Origin: Gordonia gummivorans
GTDB taxonomy: Bacteria; Actinomycetota; Actinomycetes; Mycobacteriales; Mycobacteriaceae
Length of the DNA: 64,000 nt
Assembly: GCF_022513585.1 (NCBI RefSeq)
Contig: NZ_JAKWBF010000023.1
Location: 1 to 64,000, forward strand
Direction of reading: 5' to 3'
This document shows positions 16,592 to 26,065 of the stretch, in pieces. Made by a program: the position numbers and the translations under genes. Position 1 is the stretch's first letter. Every line of letters starts with the position of its first letter. Below the pieces are notes generated by a model, which had not been told where the DNA came from, searched no databases, and saw only the letters and a list, made by a program, of their open reading frames with translations.

Positions 16592-17593
16592 ATGATCCTG
16601 GAGGTCCTGGCCGCGGTCGATCCCAGCGGCACCGACGTCGGCGATGTTCTGGCGCGAAAGGGCGGCGGCAAGGGTTTCAAGGTCTCCGCGCCTCTCATCC
16701 TCATCGTCATCGCCGCCGTCATCGGGGTCATCGTACGGTTCGCGTGGGCTCGTCGGGAGCAGATCGCAGGCTTTCTGAACTCCCTGAACTCGGGTACCCC
16801 CGGAAGCCGCAGCACTCCCCCAAGTCCCGCCGACGTCCGAGCCGCGATGGATCCGACGACGCCGCCGCAGACATTGGCGCACATGGTGAACAACGCACCG
16901 CCGCTGCGGCCGTACGTGGCTTCCAATCCCGCGGCCGAGCCGGACCTCTTGCGCTACCTCGGCACCCTCGGCGATCCCGCGATCAATCAGGCACTCAACG
17001 CACGAGGCGTCGGCAACCCGACCGCCCACCCCGGCATGAATGCACCCGTGTCCGGTCCATCGATGGTCAAGGCGCCACCGGCCAGCGGTCCGACACCGCT
17101 CCCGCGTCAACCGGTTGGCGCACCGGGCCAGGTCTACCCGAGCGCACCCGTGCACGTCCGACCACCGACCGGCCCGATGCCGGGCCGCGCCCCCGCGTCC
17201 GCACCAGCCCGGATATCGCGGCCCCGCCGGACCGCCGACCGGTCACCCCCAGTGGAATCCCGGACCGCCTCGGCCCTGACCACCCGACTCGGGAGTCGCA
17301 TGTCCTGGCAAACTGTGCGACATGGCAGCGTTTCTTGTTCGTACGGTCTTCACCGGTTTCGCGTTGTGGATCGCGTCGCTCATCGTTCCGGGCATCGATT
17401 TCGTCGGCGGTTCCAACAATTGGGAGAAGCTGGGCATCGTCCTGGTGGTCGCGGTCATCTTCGGGCTGGTCAACGCGGTCATCAAGCCGATCGTGCAGAT
17501 CATCGCGATCCCCTTCTACATCCTGACCCTCGGCCTCATCCACGTGGTGATCAACGCGTTCATGCTGGAGATCACCGCGTGGATCACGCGTAA
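16592..17593 (+). CDS. Membrane-anchored LRV-repeat protein with Pro-rich tail; apparent frameshift near 17190
   Basis: N-terminal ~30 residues, then a single transmembrane segment (APLILIVIAAVIGVIVRF, ~33-50), a short linker and a variant leucine-rich-repeat stretch (DPTTPPQTLAHMVNNAPPLR, NPAAEPDLLRYLGTLGDPAI, ~87-135), then a Pro/Gly tail. After about residue 200 this frame becomes Arg/His-rich and runs 272 bases into the next gene in another frame. The frame next to it, entered by skipping one base at the C5 run 17190-17194, continues in kind as HQPGYRGPAGPPTGHPQW and stops at 17279, 42 bases before the next start. The real gene is therefore probably 16592-17279. Function unknown. Confidence 0.65.
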   Translation: MILEVLAAVDPSGTDVGDVLARKGGGKGFKVSAPLILIVIAAVIGVIVRFAWARREQIAGFLNSLNSGTPGSRSTPPSPADVRAAMDPTTPPQTLAHMVNNAPPLRPYVASNPAAEPDLLRYLGTLGDPAINQALNARGVGNPTAHPGMNAPVSGPSMVKAPPASGPTPLPRQPVGAPGQVYPSAPVHVRPPTGPMPGRAPASAPARISRPRRTADRSPPVESRTASALTTRLGSRMSWQTVRHGSVSCSYGLHRFRVVDRVAHRSGHRFRRRFQQLGEAGHRPGGRGHLRAGQRGHQADRADHRDPLLHPDPRPHPRGDQRVHAGDHRVDHA

Positions 17594-17711
17594 CACCACG
17601 CATTGGGGAATCGAGGTCGACGACTTCTTCTGGTCGGCCATCTTCGGCGCCATCGTCATCTCGCTCGTCGGATGGGGCTTCGCCATGATCATGAAGGAGC
17701 CGTACGAATGA
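17322..17711 (+). CDS. Phage-holin-family (YvlD-like) small membrane protein
   Basis: 129 residues with three to four hydrophobic segments: FLVRTVFTGFALWIASLIVP, LGIVLVVAVIFGLVNAVIKP, IIAIPFYILTLGLIHVVINA and a C-terminal helix at GAIVISLVGWGFAMIM. The ...NAVIKPIV...PFYILTLGL pattern is typical of the phage holin family 4/YvlD group, chromosomally encoded membrane proteins of uncertain role. Its stop overlaps the start of the following lipoprotein gene (ATGA), so the pair is co-translated. Confidence 0.8.
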   Translation: MAAFLVRTVFTGFALWIASLIVPGIDFVGGSNNWEKLGIVLVVAVIFGLVNAVIKPIVQIIAIPFYILTLGLIHVVINAFMLEITAWITRNTTHWGIEVDDFFWSAIFGAIVISLVGWGFAMIMKEPYE

Positions 17712-18418
17712 GGCGCCGGGCAGCCGTCGCCGCGGGCGTGCTCGCGGCCGTCGTGGCGCTGGTCGCCGGTTGCGGCGACGACAGCTCATCGCCACAACGA
17801 ACCGTCACCGTCGTGGGTACCGGCACCGTGACCGGAACCCCCGACACCGTCCGCGCCGACATCGGCATCGAGGCCACCGGCAGCGATGTGTCCGCGGCAC
17901 TCAACCAGGCCAACACCAAGGTGCGCGCGGTGACCGACGCCGTGGTGGCGGCGGGCGTCGCACGCAAGGATGTGCAGACGCAGCAGGTGACGCTCACTCC
18001 TCAGTACTCGTCACCCGCGCCCGGTGGCACCAGCCAGATCACCGGATATCAGGCGACCAACACGATTCGGGTGATCATCCGGGACATCCCGAAGGCGTCG
18101 GGGGTGCTGAGCGCGGCGGTGAATGCCGGCGGCAACGAGACGCGGATCAGCAACGTGACGTTCGCGATCGACGACGATTCGGCGCTGATGAAGCAGGCCC
18201 GCGAGACGGCGTTCAAGGACGCTCGCAGTCGCGCGGAGCAGTACGCATCACTGGCCGACGACTCCCTCGGGGACGTCATCACGATCAACGAGACCACCAG
18301 CGGTGGCCAGCAACCCGCGCCGACCTACCAGCGCGATGTCGCCGCGGCTCCGGTGCCGCTGGAGCCCGGGCAGCAGCGGCTCACCTTCACCGTGACCGTC
18401 ACCTACGCGCTGACCTGA
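17708..18418 (+). CDS. SIMPL-domain (DUF541) lipoprotein
   Basis: 236 residues. Signal peptide RRAAVAAGVLAAVVALVAGC with lipobox LVAG-Cys, so a probable membrane-anchored lipoprotein. The mature part is a SIMPL/DUF541 domain: VTVVGTGTVTGTPDTVRADI, VRAVTDAVVAAGV, DVQTQQVTLTPQYS, ITGYQATNTIRVIIRD and the closing QRLTFTVTVTYAL strand. SIMPL proteins (BP26/OMP28-like) form periplasmic or surface oligomers; no enzymatic role is known. Start overlaps the holin-like gene by four bases; the 3' end overlaps the convergent oxidoreductase by 16 bases. Confidence 0.85.
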   Translation: MRRRAAVAAGVLAAVVALVAGCGDDSSSPQRTVTVVGTGTVTGTPDTVRADIGIEATGSDVSAALNQANTKVRAVTDAVVAAGVARKDVQTQQVTLTPQYSSPAPGGTSQITGYQATNTIRVIIRDIPKASGVLSAAVNAGGNETRISNVTFAIDDDSALMKQARETAFKDARSRAEQYASLADDSLGDVITINETTSGGQQPAPTYQRDVAAAPVPLEPGQQRLTFTVTVTYALT

Positions 18419-19278
18419 GCCCCGATGATCGCCGCCAACTCCTCAACCGGCGTCTCCGACCCGAGCACCTGAACGGCGACGTGGTTCGCACCCGCCGCGA
18501 GATGCTCGTCGACCTGGGCCCGGACCTGCGCCGCGGTGCCGTGGGCGACGAGCGCATCGATCAGCGCGTCGCTTCCGCCGTTCTCGATGTCTGCGTCGGT
18601 CCAGCCCAGTCGCTTCAGGTTCGACGTGTAGTTGCGCAGATGCAGGTAGGGCTGATCAACCGGCGGACGGCCGACCGCCCGAGCCGCCTCGGGATCGATG
18701 CCCAGAACCACCTTGTGTTCCGGTGCGAGCAGCGAATCTGCGCCGAGCGTCTCGCGCGCAATCTTGGTGTGCGACGGCGGCGTCAGGTACGGGTGCGCAC
18801 CGAGTGCGCGGTCGGCGGAGAGCCGCAGCATGCGCGGTCCCAATGCAGCCAGCACACGACGCTCGACGGGCACACCCTTCGCGTCGAGGGTGTCGAGATA
18901 GCGGCTGACCGCGTCGTAGGGCTTCTCGTATTCTGCGGTCGCCTCGGGATGGCCGGCTCCGATGCCGAGGTAGAAGCGGCCGCCGAAGTCGTTCTCGAGG
19001 TCGGCGAACTCGTCGGCGATGGTCGCGGCGTCGGTGTTCCAGATGTTCACGATGCCGGTGGCGACGGTGATGTTCTGGGTGGCGGCAAGGACTTTGCGGA
19101 TCGGTCGGAGGTGCTTCGGCGAACCGCCGAGCCATATGGTGCCGTAACCGAGGTCTTCGATCTGCTGCGACTCCTCCGGGGAGAACCGGCCGAACCAACC
19201 CCATGTGCCGTGCGTACCGAAGCGTTCGATGTGTGCTGCCCTGTCCGATGTCGTCATGCTGTGGGCAACCGAGCGCAT
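18403..19278 (-). CDS. LLM-class F420-dependent oxidoreductase
   Basis: Up to 291 residues; MTTSDRA at 19257 is an alternative start. Luciferase-like barrel motifs: IEDLGYGTIWLGGSP, ITVATGIVNIW, FYLGIGAGHPEA and LAALGPRMLRLSADRALGAH. The pattern fits the actinobacterial TIGR03620-type F420 oxidoreductases. The start lies within ~10 bases of the upstream gene's stop, so it probably shares a transcript with the 599-residue protein. Substrate unknown. Confidence 0.82.
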   Translation of the reverse strand: MRSVAHSMTTSDRAAHIERFGTHGTWGWFGRFSPEESQQIEDLGYGTIWLGGSPKHLRPIRKVLAATQNITVATGIVNIWNTDAATIADEFADLENDFGGRFYLGIGAGHPEATAEYEKPYDAVSRYLDTLDAKGVPVERRVLAALGPRMLRLSADRALGAHPYLTPPSHTKIARETLGADSLLAPEHKVVLGIDPEAARAVGRPPVDQPYLHLRNYTSNLKRLGWTDADIENGGSDALIDALVAHGTAAQVRAQVDEHLAAGANHVAVQVLGSETPVEELAAIIGAQVSA

Positions 19279-19285
19279 CCGCGGC

Positions 19286-21085
19286 CTATTCCGCTTGCAG
19301 GACCATGTCTCGCGAACGCATCAGGGATTGCCGCATCTCCGACGTCAGCAAATCGGGCGCGCCCAGCATCATCATCCCGTAGCGCTGATGTGTGGGCGCC
19401 CCGTTGGCCGCGAGGATGGGTTCCGCGCGTTTCGCCACGCTGCCCTTGACCCCGAACCAGGCGAGGAAGTCGGTGACGGTGGTCGTGGCGAACTGACCGT
19501 TGAGGGAGTCGTTGGCGCGGCCGATCGCCCAGCCGATGGCTGCCGCGAGTCGTTCCGGCGCCACCTTGCGCCGGAAGATCGTCGGATCGTTGCGCGCCGC
19601 GCGCGACAGCATCCGACGCATGGCCGTGCGGTGTTCGACGTCGAAGAATGCGTCGGCGCACGCGTCGCACTTGTCGAGGACCTCCTCGACCACTGCAACG
19701 ATGTCGTCCGGAATGCCTTCGCGCACAAAGTCTTCGTCGGGTAGTGGCGTGTCATCGAGTTCGAAGAGTGCCACTCGACCCCCGACTCTGTCATCGAGCA
19801 GTCTGAGCAGTATCGCGGGACCGATCGTGTCGGGTACCTCCGGTTCGGCGGGCGCGACGGCCCTGGGTTGGGCATCGGGCCCGAGGAACGACAACCGGGC
19901 AATGTCGGCGATCTCCTCGGCGCGACTATTGCGGTTGCTGTTGTTGATCGCCCGGTGAAACTGCTTTTCGTAGCGCATCACGGCAGCCGTCGTCTCGAAC
20001 CGGGAGATTGGCGTGGCGCCACGCTGGTCGAGGCAGTACTCGATGAACGCGCGCATCAGGTCCGGGTACCGGGCAAGGGATTCGCGCGTGTCGACGACCT
20101 TGCCCGGTATTAGGTCGACCAGCATCCGCTCCACCACCACCGGGCTCCACCGCAAGGGGTCGGGATCGTTGAGCCACATCAGGTTCTCGAGGGCGGACCG
20201 GGCGTCGGCGTTGTCGAGGTCACGTCCGTAGGACGACGCGAAGAACGCGTCGGACAGCTCGGCCTGCTCTTCGTCGGACAACGGTCGGGACCCGGATGAC
20301 ACTCCGCCCGCCGGGAGGAGCCGGAGAGCCCACTCGAGGATCGGCCGGCACATCGGCCAGGTGTCGGTCTCGAGGCGCGGCACGATCATGGCACCGAACT
20401 TGATCGCGTCCTCCAGCGTCGCGCGCGCGGCTGCCGGGTCGACGGTGCTGATCGCCGCTCCGTCGGTCGCGTCGATCGTTTCTCGCATACGTGCGAGCAG
20501 TTCTGCGTGGGACTCGGGGCTCGGAAACGCATCCTTGACCACCGACCCGAGATTGTGGTCGACGAACACGAGGAATGTGACCGGATCACGGCCGATGTCG
20601 ACCGTGATGACGTAGTCGTCCCCGTCACCGAGTTCGTGCGTGGCGAGGGAGACGCCGGAACTCGCCCGGGCGTCGGCAAGGCTGTTCAACCAGTTCGGCA
20701 TGGGGTGGCGACGCGTCGCGAGTTCGCTCGCGATCCGGGTACGGAGAGCGTCGTCGGGGATCAGCGATTTCATGACCATCAGCGCGGCAGTCGTCTCGGC
20801 GTACGGCAGTCCGATGAACGATTCGACCAGCGGGTCCAGCGCGAGCGCCGCTTCATCCGGGAACAGCGGATTCGCATTGCGCGGGTCAGTGGCCTCGATC
20901 AATGCCGCGACGGTCATCAGCAGGTCGATCGGTTCATCGGTGCGCAGAGACGCTCGGATCTGCTGAAACAGCGGCTCGTCGGTGAAGTCGTCGTGTGCCG
21001 GCGGAGGAGGCACCGAATGCAGGTGACGCCGACGCGCTTCCCTTTCACGCGAGGTCTGCTTTTTGCGGCGAGACTTCTTGGCCAT
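19286..21085 (-). CDS. Conserved hypothetical protein, 599 residues
   Basis: I do not recognise a named function. The basic N-terminus ([20 protein letters not shown]) looks nucleic-acid or ribosome contacting. The rest is soluble, alpha-rich and acidic, with a possible domain boundary around residue 400 after a Pro/Ala linker ([14 protein letters not shown]). The last ~150 residues ([57 protein letters not shown]) look like a helical domain ending in a helix-turn-helix-like segment. No transmembrane segments. Divergent from dtd with 44 bases between starts. Confidence 0.7.
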   Translation of the reverse strand: MAKKSRRKKQTSREREARRRHLHSVPPPPAHDDFTDEPLFQQIRASLRTDEPIDLLMTVAALIEATDPRNANPLFPDEAALALDPLVESFIGLPYAETTAALMVMKSLIPDDALRTRIASELATRRHPMPNWLNSLADARASSGVSLATHELGDGDDYVITVDIGRDPVTFLVFVDHNLGSVVKDAFPSPESHAELLARMRETIDATDGAAISTVDPAAARATLEDAIKFGAMIVPRLETDTWPMCRPILEWALRLLPAGGVSSGSRPLSDEEQAELSDAFFASSYGRDLDNADARSALENLMWLNDPDPLRWSPVVVERMLVDLIPGKVVDTRESLARYPDLMRAFIEYCLDQRGATPISRFETTAAVMRYEKQFHRAINNSNRNSRAEEIADIARLSFLGPDAQPRAVAPAEPEVPDTIGPAILLRLLDDRVGGRVALFELDDTPLPDEDFVREGIPDDIVAVVEEVLDKCDACADAFFDVEHRTAMRRMLSRAARNDPTIFRRKVAPERLAAAIGWAIGRANDSLNGQFATTTVTDFLAWFGVKGSVAKRAEPILAANGAPTHQRYGMMMLGAPDLLTSEMRQSLMRSRDMVLQAE

Positions 21086-21129
21086 TGCGCCACCCTATCG
21101 ACTCGTCGCGTCCCGATAATCTTCTCGGC

Positions 21130-21582
21130 ATGAGAGCGGTCCTCCAACGGGTGAAATCGGCATCGGTCACCGTCGACGGCCGCACCTTCGGCAGCCTCGA
21201 CATCGAGCCTGGCGGTCAGGGCCTGGTCGCGTTGGTCGGCGTCACCCACGACGACACTCCCGACGACGCAGCCAAGCTCGCCGACAAGATCTGGCGCCTT
21301 CGCATCCTCGACCCCGACGACAACGGCTCGGAGCGCGCCGCCGCCGACGTCGGCGCGCCGATCCTGGTGATCAGCCAGTTCACTCTGTACGCCAACACCA
21401 CGAAGGGCCGTCGGCCGTCGTGGAATGCCGCCGCACCACGACCGATCGCCGAACCGCTGGTCGACGCGGTCGTCGACGCGCTGCGCGGACTGGGCGCCAC
21501 GGTGGCCACCGGCAGCTTCGGCGCCCACATGGAGGTCTCGCTGGTCAACGACGGTCCGGTGACGATCGTCCTCGACACCTGA
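21130..21582 (+). CDS. dtd: D-aminoacyl-tRNA deacylase
   Basis: 150 residues: [20 protein letters not shown], the active-site [17 protein letters not shown] and the Gly-cisPro-type [11 protein letters not shown] end. It hydrolyses D-amino acids (and Gly) mischarged on tRNA. The ATG at 21130 is favoured because the motif begins there; the open frame upstream is antisense to the neighbour. Confidence 0.95.
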   Translation: MRAVLQRVKSASVTVDGRTFGSLDIEPGGQGLVALVGVTHDDTPDDAAKLADKIWRLRILDPDDNGSERAAADVGAPILVISQFTLYANTTKGRRPSWNAAAPRPIAEPLVDAVVDALRGLGATVATGSFGAHMEVSLVNDGPVTIVLDT

Positions 21583-21639
21583 ATGGAGTCGCAACCGACC
21601 AACGACTGCTCTGAGGTCTCCACGAGTAGTCTCGGACCC

Positions 21640-22527
21640 ATGGGACGCATCACCTCCCGACGACGCGTGACGCGACTCCGACGCGGCATGGCACCCTCGA
21701 CGCGCGCCGACACGCTCGCAGTCGAGGAGCCACTCGAGATCCGTCTGGGCGGAGAGCGTTTCGTGGTGACCATGCGTACCCCCGGCGACGACGTCGAACT
21801 CGCGCTGGGATACCTGGTGTCCGAGGGGATCATCACCGGAATCGACGACGTGGTCGGGGCCCGCTACTGCGCAGGCACCGACAGTTCGGGCGCCAACACC
21901 TACAACGTTCTCGACGTGACGCTGGGCCCCGGCGTTGCCGCCCCTGATTCGTCGAGCATCCGGGCCACTCCCGTGACCAGTGCCTGCGGGGTCTGCGGTA
22001 AGGACAGCATCGAGTCCGTCACCACCCACTCGGCTTTCGATGTGGGCCCCACGTCATTGCGCGTCGACGCCGACCTTCTCTTGTCCCTGCCCGACCGTCT
22101 CCGCGCCGGGCAGAACGTTTTTGACAAGACCGGCGGTCTGCACGCCGCGGGCCTGTTCGACGCGACCACCGGCGAGATGCTCGTGCTGCGCGAGGACGTG
22201 GGTCGGCACAACGCCGTGGACAAAGTCGTCGGCTGGGCACTGCAGGAGGGTCGAATCCCGTTGCACGGCAGCGTGCTCCAGGTCTCCGGTCGGGCGAGTT
22301 TCGAGTTGGTACAGAAGGCCGCGATAGCCGGCGTTCCGATGCTGTGTGCGGTGTCGGCGCCGTCGTCGCTGGCCGTCGACCTCGCCGACGATCGCGGTAT
22401 CACCCTCGTCGGGTTCTCCCGGGGCGATTCGATGGTGATCTACACAGGCGCAGAACGGATCTCGACCGCCGGTACGGTCACTGGTCCTGATGAGACCGCG
22501 CCAGCCGCAGCATCTGGGCGGGCGTAG
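21640..22527 (+). CDS. fdhD: Formate dehydrogenase accessory sulfurtransferase FdhD
   Basis: 295 residues. Motifs: VEEPLEIRLGGERFVVTMRTP, DVELALGYLVSEGI, the sulfur-carrying TSACGVCGKDSIE, LREDVGRHNAVDKVVG and SGRASFELVQKAAIAGVPML. FdhD passes sulfur from IscS to the molybdenum cofactor of formate dehydrogenase. No dehydrogenase subunit is nearby. An upstream in-frame ATG at 21583 exists, but the 21640 ATG follows a TAGTCT -10-like site and fits the family better. The 3' end overlaps the convergent gene by 50 bases. Confidence 0.93.
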   Translation: MGRITSRRRVTRLRRGMAPSTRADTLAVEEPLEIRLGGERFVVTMRTPGDDVELALGYLVSEGIITGIDDVVGARYCAGTDSSGANTYNVLDVTLGPGVAAPDSSSIRATPVTSACGVCGKDSIESVTTHSAFDVGPTSLRVDADLLLSLPDRLRAGQNVFDKTGGLHAAGLFDATTGEMLVLREDVGRHNAVDKVVGWALQEGRIPLHGSVLQVSGRASFELVQKAAIAGVPMLCAVSAPSSLAVDLADDRGITLVGFSRGDSMVIYTGAERISTAGTVTGPDETAPAAASGRA

Positions 22528-24595
22528 CGTCCGGCAAGTAAGCACGGCTGATGGCCAGGCCGATGCGGGGCAGGTCTGCCTCGTCGCGGTATACGAGATA
22601 TACCGGTTCATAGCGGGGGTTGAATTTCTTCTTGAACACGTGCAGCGACCGGAAACCGTAATACGGTTCGAGCGCGGCGCCGAGGGTGTCGAGCACGCGG
22701 TCCATCCGCTCGGCATCGGGCGCGTCGTCGCTGTGCGCGAGCGGCGCTCCGGACAGCGAGATGAACTCGGCCCCTTGCTCTTTGAACTCCAGTGCCGAAG
22801 ACGCGATGAGGTACTCGATGACCGGGCCGAATCCGTCTGTGCGTCGACGCATGATGTCGAGGGTCCAGCCGCGGACCACACCACCGGGTCCGAAGACCGG
22901 CAACCACGACAAGACGCCGTGGATACTGCCGTCGCCATCGACGGCAAGCGCGACGCGAACCTCGGGGTCGAGTGCCTCCTCGACGCTGCCGAGCGTGAAA
23001 CCCATCTCGGGTAAGCCCTTGTCGCCCAACCACTCCTCGGAGATCGCGCGCACCTGCGTCTTCACCGCAAACGACTCGTCGGGCAGCGTCGTCAACCGGA
23101 ACGAGATGTCCTGCTTACGCGCCTTGTTCAGCGCCGACCGCACGTGCTGCCACTTCTTTCCGGTGAACTCCAGACCCGGTAGGTCGACAATGGTGTCCTC
23201 CGCGATTTGCACACTGCGCCAACCCGTTTCCGCCGCAACCTCCGCGGTCCGAGCACCGACGGAGAACCAGCAGGGGATCTTACCGCTGTGTTCGGCGAGG
23301 TCGACGAACCCGCGCACCGCGGTCTCGATCTCGTCGTCGGCGCACACCGGGTCCGCCAGGGCAAGGAGCGTCCCGACGTGATTCTGATAGGTGGTCACGG
23401 CAGTTCCGTTGGCCGAGAACAGATAATCGTTTCCGGGCCAGGTGATCATCCACGACATCGTGCCGCCGCCGTGTTCGCGCAACAGGTCCTTCACCTGGTC
23501 GACGGGCTCCTCCCCGGGCGCGGCGCCGATCTGCTTGACGCGCCACGGGACGCCGAAGGCGAACCGGCCCGGTATCAGGATCGCCAGCACGCCCGCCCAC
23601 AGCAGAGTGGTACCCACGGTGACGCTCGCGTGTGCGCCGACGTCGCGGATGAACACGATCAGCACCAGCACCACCACGGTCACCGCCACGTTGATGCCAC
23701 CGACGACTACGGCCACCCACCACGCCCAGCGCTTTCCGCGTCGTAGTTGGTCGGCTATCAGCACGTTGATCACCACACCGATGAGCATCGAGACGAGCGA
23801 GTCGTCGTCGGCCGCGTCCGTCGGGACCAGCGGCCCGCTCGTCGGGAAGAACCACACCACCAGCGATGCGACGGCGATGAACACGAGGCCGATACAGGCG
23901 AGGAGTCGGACCTCGCGACGCGTGCGGGGCAGGAATCCCTTCTCCCCGACGCTGAACCAACGCTCGCCGATCCACAGCATCACGACCGTCGCCAACACGT
24001 ATTGCGAACTCGCGAGCGTCCCTTCGAACAGGAACACCGTCGACACCGCGGCCACGAGCAGCGCCCGAAGACGCAGCCGCCATGGCGAGCGCAAGGTCGC
24101 CGACGCGACCGCGACAGCACAGACCACCATGGTGATGGAATCCACCGACAGCGCCCGCCCCATCTCCCGCGCCCACTCCCACGAGAGAGATCCGCGCGTC
24201 AGAATCCAGAACACCCCGGCGCTGATCAGTTCCACCCCGACGAGACCGCCGACAGAGACGAGAACGGCTCGCCCGGTGCCCAAACGCCATTCGGCCCAAC
24301 CCAATCCGACGGCGATCAGCAGGAGGGCAACGACGTAGGTCCCCGGGCTCGGTTCGAAGATGCCGGCGGTGAACACCGTCCAGATCCGCCCGTCACCGAG
24401 CGCCGGCAGCCCGAAAGCGACGTCGGCGTACCAGCCCTTCTCGGGGGCGCGTCCCCACAGCGCGCCCGTCGCGATGCCCGCGACGAGCACCAGCAGGAAC
24501 AGGACGATCGTGAAAGGTACTCGTCGCGCACCGGACGCGATGATCGGGAGAACCCGGCCGGCGCTCGACGTGGACTGTTCCTCAGTAGTGGTCAT
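22478..24595 (-). CDS. MprF-like membrane protein with DUF2156 (phosphatidylglycerol lysyltransferase-type) domain
   Basis: 705 residues. The N-terminal ~350 hold roughly eight to nine membrane segments; the first part (WTVFTAGIFEPSP...LLIAVGLGWAEWRLGTGRAV) is rhomboid-like. The C-terminal ~340 are a GNAT-like DUF2156 domain: MSWMITWPGNDYLFSANGTA, GKKWQHVRSALNKARKQDI, DIMRRRTDGFGPVIEYLIAS and YYGFRSLHVFKKKFNPRYEP. Such proteins aminoacylate phosphatidylglycerol or, in some actinobacteria, act without a tRNA synthetase partner. No LysS-like domain is fused. Substrate not determined by sequence. Confidence 0.85.
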   Translation of the reverse strand: MTTTEEQSTSSAGRVLPIIASGARRVPFTIVLFLLVLVAGIATGALWGRAPEKGWYADVAFGLPALGDGRIWTVFTAGIFEPSPGTYVVALLLIAVGLGWAEWRLGTGRAVLVSVGGLVGVELISAGVFWILTRGSLSWEWAREMGRALSVDSITMVVCAVAVASATLRSPWRLRLRALLVAAVSTVFLFEGTLASSQYVLATVVMLWIGERWFSVGEKGFLPRTRREVRLLACIGLVFIAVASLVVWFFPTSGPLVPTDAADDDSLVSMLIGVVINVLIADQLRRGKRWAWWVAVVVGGINVAVTVVVLVLIVFIRDVGAHASVTVGTTLLWAGVLAILIPGRFAFGVPWRVKQIGAAPGEEPVDQVKDLLREHGGGTMSWMITWPGNDYLFSANGTAVTTYQNHVGTLLALADPVCADDEIETAVRGFVDLAEHSGKIPCWFSVGARTAEVAAETGWRSVQIAEDTIVDLPGLEFTGKKWQHVRSALNKARKQDISFRLTTLPDESFAVKTQVRAISEEWLGDKGLPEMGFTLGSVEEALDPEVRVALAVDGDGSIHGVLSWLPVFGPGGVVRGWTLDIMRRRTDGFGPVIEYLIASSALEFKEQGAEFISLSGAPLAHSDDAPDAERMDRVLDTLGAALEPYYGFRSLHVFKKKFNPRYEPVYLVYRDEADLPRIGLAISRAYLPDATPAQMLRLARSHQDQ

Positions 24596-24693
24596 CGCTC
24601 ACCGCCGCGTCGAAGGGGCTCCCGCGCCCCACGCCCCGGGATTATCGGAGGTCAGCGTAACAATCTGCAGCGACGCCCGCCCGGCGTTCGTCG

Positions 24694-25497
24694 CTACGCG
24701 GGGCGGGTGGTGAGAATCCGGGGCCCGTCGGCTGTGACCGCGACGGTGTGCTCCCAATGGGCCGAGCGCGACCCGTCGTCGGTGACGACGGTCCAGCCGT
24801 CGTCGAGTTCGGTGGTCTCGGTGGTGCCGAGCGTGAGCATCGGCTCGATGGCCAGCGTCGAGCCGATCGTCAGCCATGGTCCGCGGCCGGGCTCACCTTC
24901 GTTGGCCAGGAACGGCTCCATGTGCATCTCGCGGCCGATGCCGTGTCCGCCGTAGCCGTCGACGATGCCGAAGCGACGACCGAACTTCCGTTCCGCCGCA
25001 ACCGTTCCCATCTCGATGGCGTGTGAGATGTCGGTCAGGCGTGCGCCGTCGACCATGGCCTCGATGCCGGCTTCCAGGGACAGCCGGGTGGCGTCGGACA
25101 GATCGGAATCGGCCGAACTCAGGTCGCCGACGCCGAACGTCCACGCGGAGTCACCGTGCCAGCCGTCGAGGATCGCCCCACAGTCGATGGACACGAGATC
25201 ACCTTGCGCCAGAACCACATCCGCGCTTGGGATGCCATGCACGACGACCTCGTTCACCGAGCTGCAGATGGAGCCGGTGAACCCGTGATAGCCCTTGAAC
25301 GACGGCACCGCACCCGCCTCGCGGATGACCGTCTCGGCCACCTCGTCGAGCTCGAGAGTGCTCACGCCCGCAGCGGCGGCCGATCGCGTCGCGACCAGCG
25401 CCGCACCGACGATCGCGCCCGCCGCCGCCATGGCGTCGAGCTCTCCGGCGGTCCGGAAGGGGACCCGCTTACGCTTGCGGAAGCCCATGCGAGACAA
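24694..25497 (-). CDS. map: Type I methionine aminopeptidase
   Basis: 267 residues. Metal ligands are visible as Asp in [11 protein letters not shown], Asp in [13 protein letters not shown], His in [12 protein letters not shown], Glu in [10 protein letters not shown] and Glu in [11 protein letters not shown]; the substrate His lies in EVVVHGIPS. The first codon here is TTG at 25497 with GAGGCGG eight bases before; ATG at 25488 is the alternative. Part of secY-adk-map, which normally continues to infA but here faces a 9.2 kb accessory block. Confidence 0.95.
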   Translation of the reverse strand: MSRMGFRKRKRVPFRTAGELDAMAAAGAIVGAALVATRSAAAAGVSTLELDEVAETVIREAGAVPSFKGYHGFTGSICSSVNEVVVHGIPSADVVLAQGDLVSIDCGAILDGWHGDSAWTFGVGDLSSADSDLSDATRLSLEAGIEAMVDGARLTDISHAIEMGTVAAERKFGRRFGIVDGYGGHGIGREMHMEPFLANEGEPGRGPWLTIGSTLAIEPMLTLGTTETTELDDGWTVVTDDGSRSAHWEHTVAVTADGPRILTTRPA

Positions 25498-25510
25498 CGC
25501 GATATCCGCC

Positions 25511-26065
25511 TCAGGAGACTCCGGCGCCGAGAGCGCTCAGCACGCGCTGATGCACGTCCTGGATGTCGCCGACCGCGTCGATGTTCTTCACCTGGTCGCC
25601 GTAGTAGGCGAGCAGCGGTGCGGTTTCCTTGGTGTACACCGCCATCCGGTTACGGATGACCTCTTCGGTGTCGTCGGCCCGACCACGTGCAAGCATGCGG
25701 TCCACGACGACGTCAGTGTCGACCTCGAAGGACAGCACCGCGTCGAGCGAGGTGTCGAGGGCCGCGAGGATGTCCTTGAGCGCGTCGGCCTGCTCGGTCG
25801 AGCGGGGGAATCCGTCGAGGATGAATCCCTTGGCGGCGTCGGGCTCACCGACGCGTGCGCGCACCATGTCGACCGTGATCTCGGACGGAACGAGATTGCC
25901 CGCGTCGAGGTACTTCTTGGCTTCGACGCCGACTGCTGTTCCCTGAGAAATGTTCGCGCGGAACAGGTCACCGGTGGAGATGTGCGGAATGCCGAGTGCT
26001 TCGCTCAGCAGTTCTGCCTGGGTACCTTTGCCTGCTCCGGGGGGGCCGAGAATCACGAGTCTCAC
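25511..26065 (-). CDS. adk: Adenylate kinase, short form
   Basis: 184 residues. P-loop [19 protein letters not shown], the AMP-binding [27 protein letters not shown], and [15 protein letters not shown] in place of the long LID domain. The short form is usual in actinobacteria. The GTG start overlaps the secY stop as GTGA. Confidence 0.96.
   Translation of the reverse strand: MRLVILGPPGAGKGTQAELLSEALGIPHISTGDLFRANISQGTAVGVEAKKYLDAGNLVPSEITVDMVRARVGEPDAAKGFILDGFPRSTEQADALKDILAALDTSLDAVLSFEVDTDVVVDRMLARGRADDTEEVIRNRMAVYTKETAPLLAYYGDQVKNIDAVGDIQDVHQRVLSALGAGVS

Noticed and set aside
15977-17155. 392-residue minus-strand frame over the palindromic repeats
   Set aside because: Its text simply reads through the repeats (SNQRPTRR-type strings) and the antisense of the LRV gene.
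17770-19449. 559-residue plus-strand frame across the SIMPL and oxidoreductase genes
   Set aside because: Arg-rich shadow; both real genes are supported by lipobox and luciferase-like motifs.
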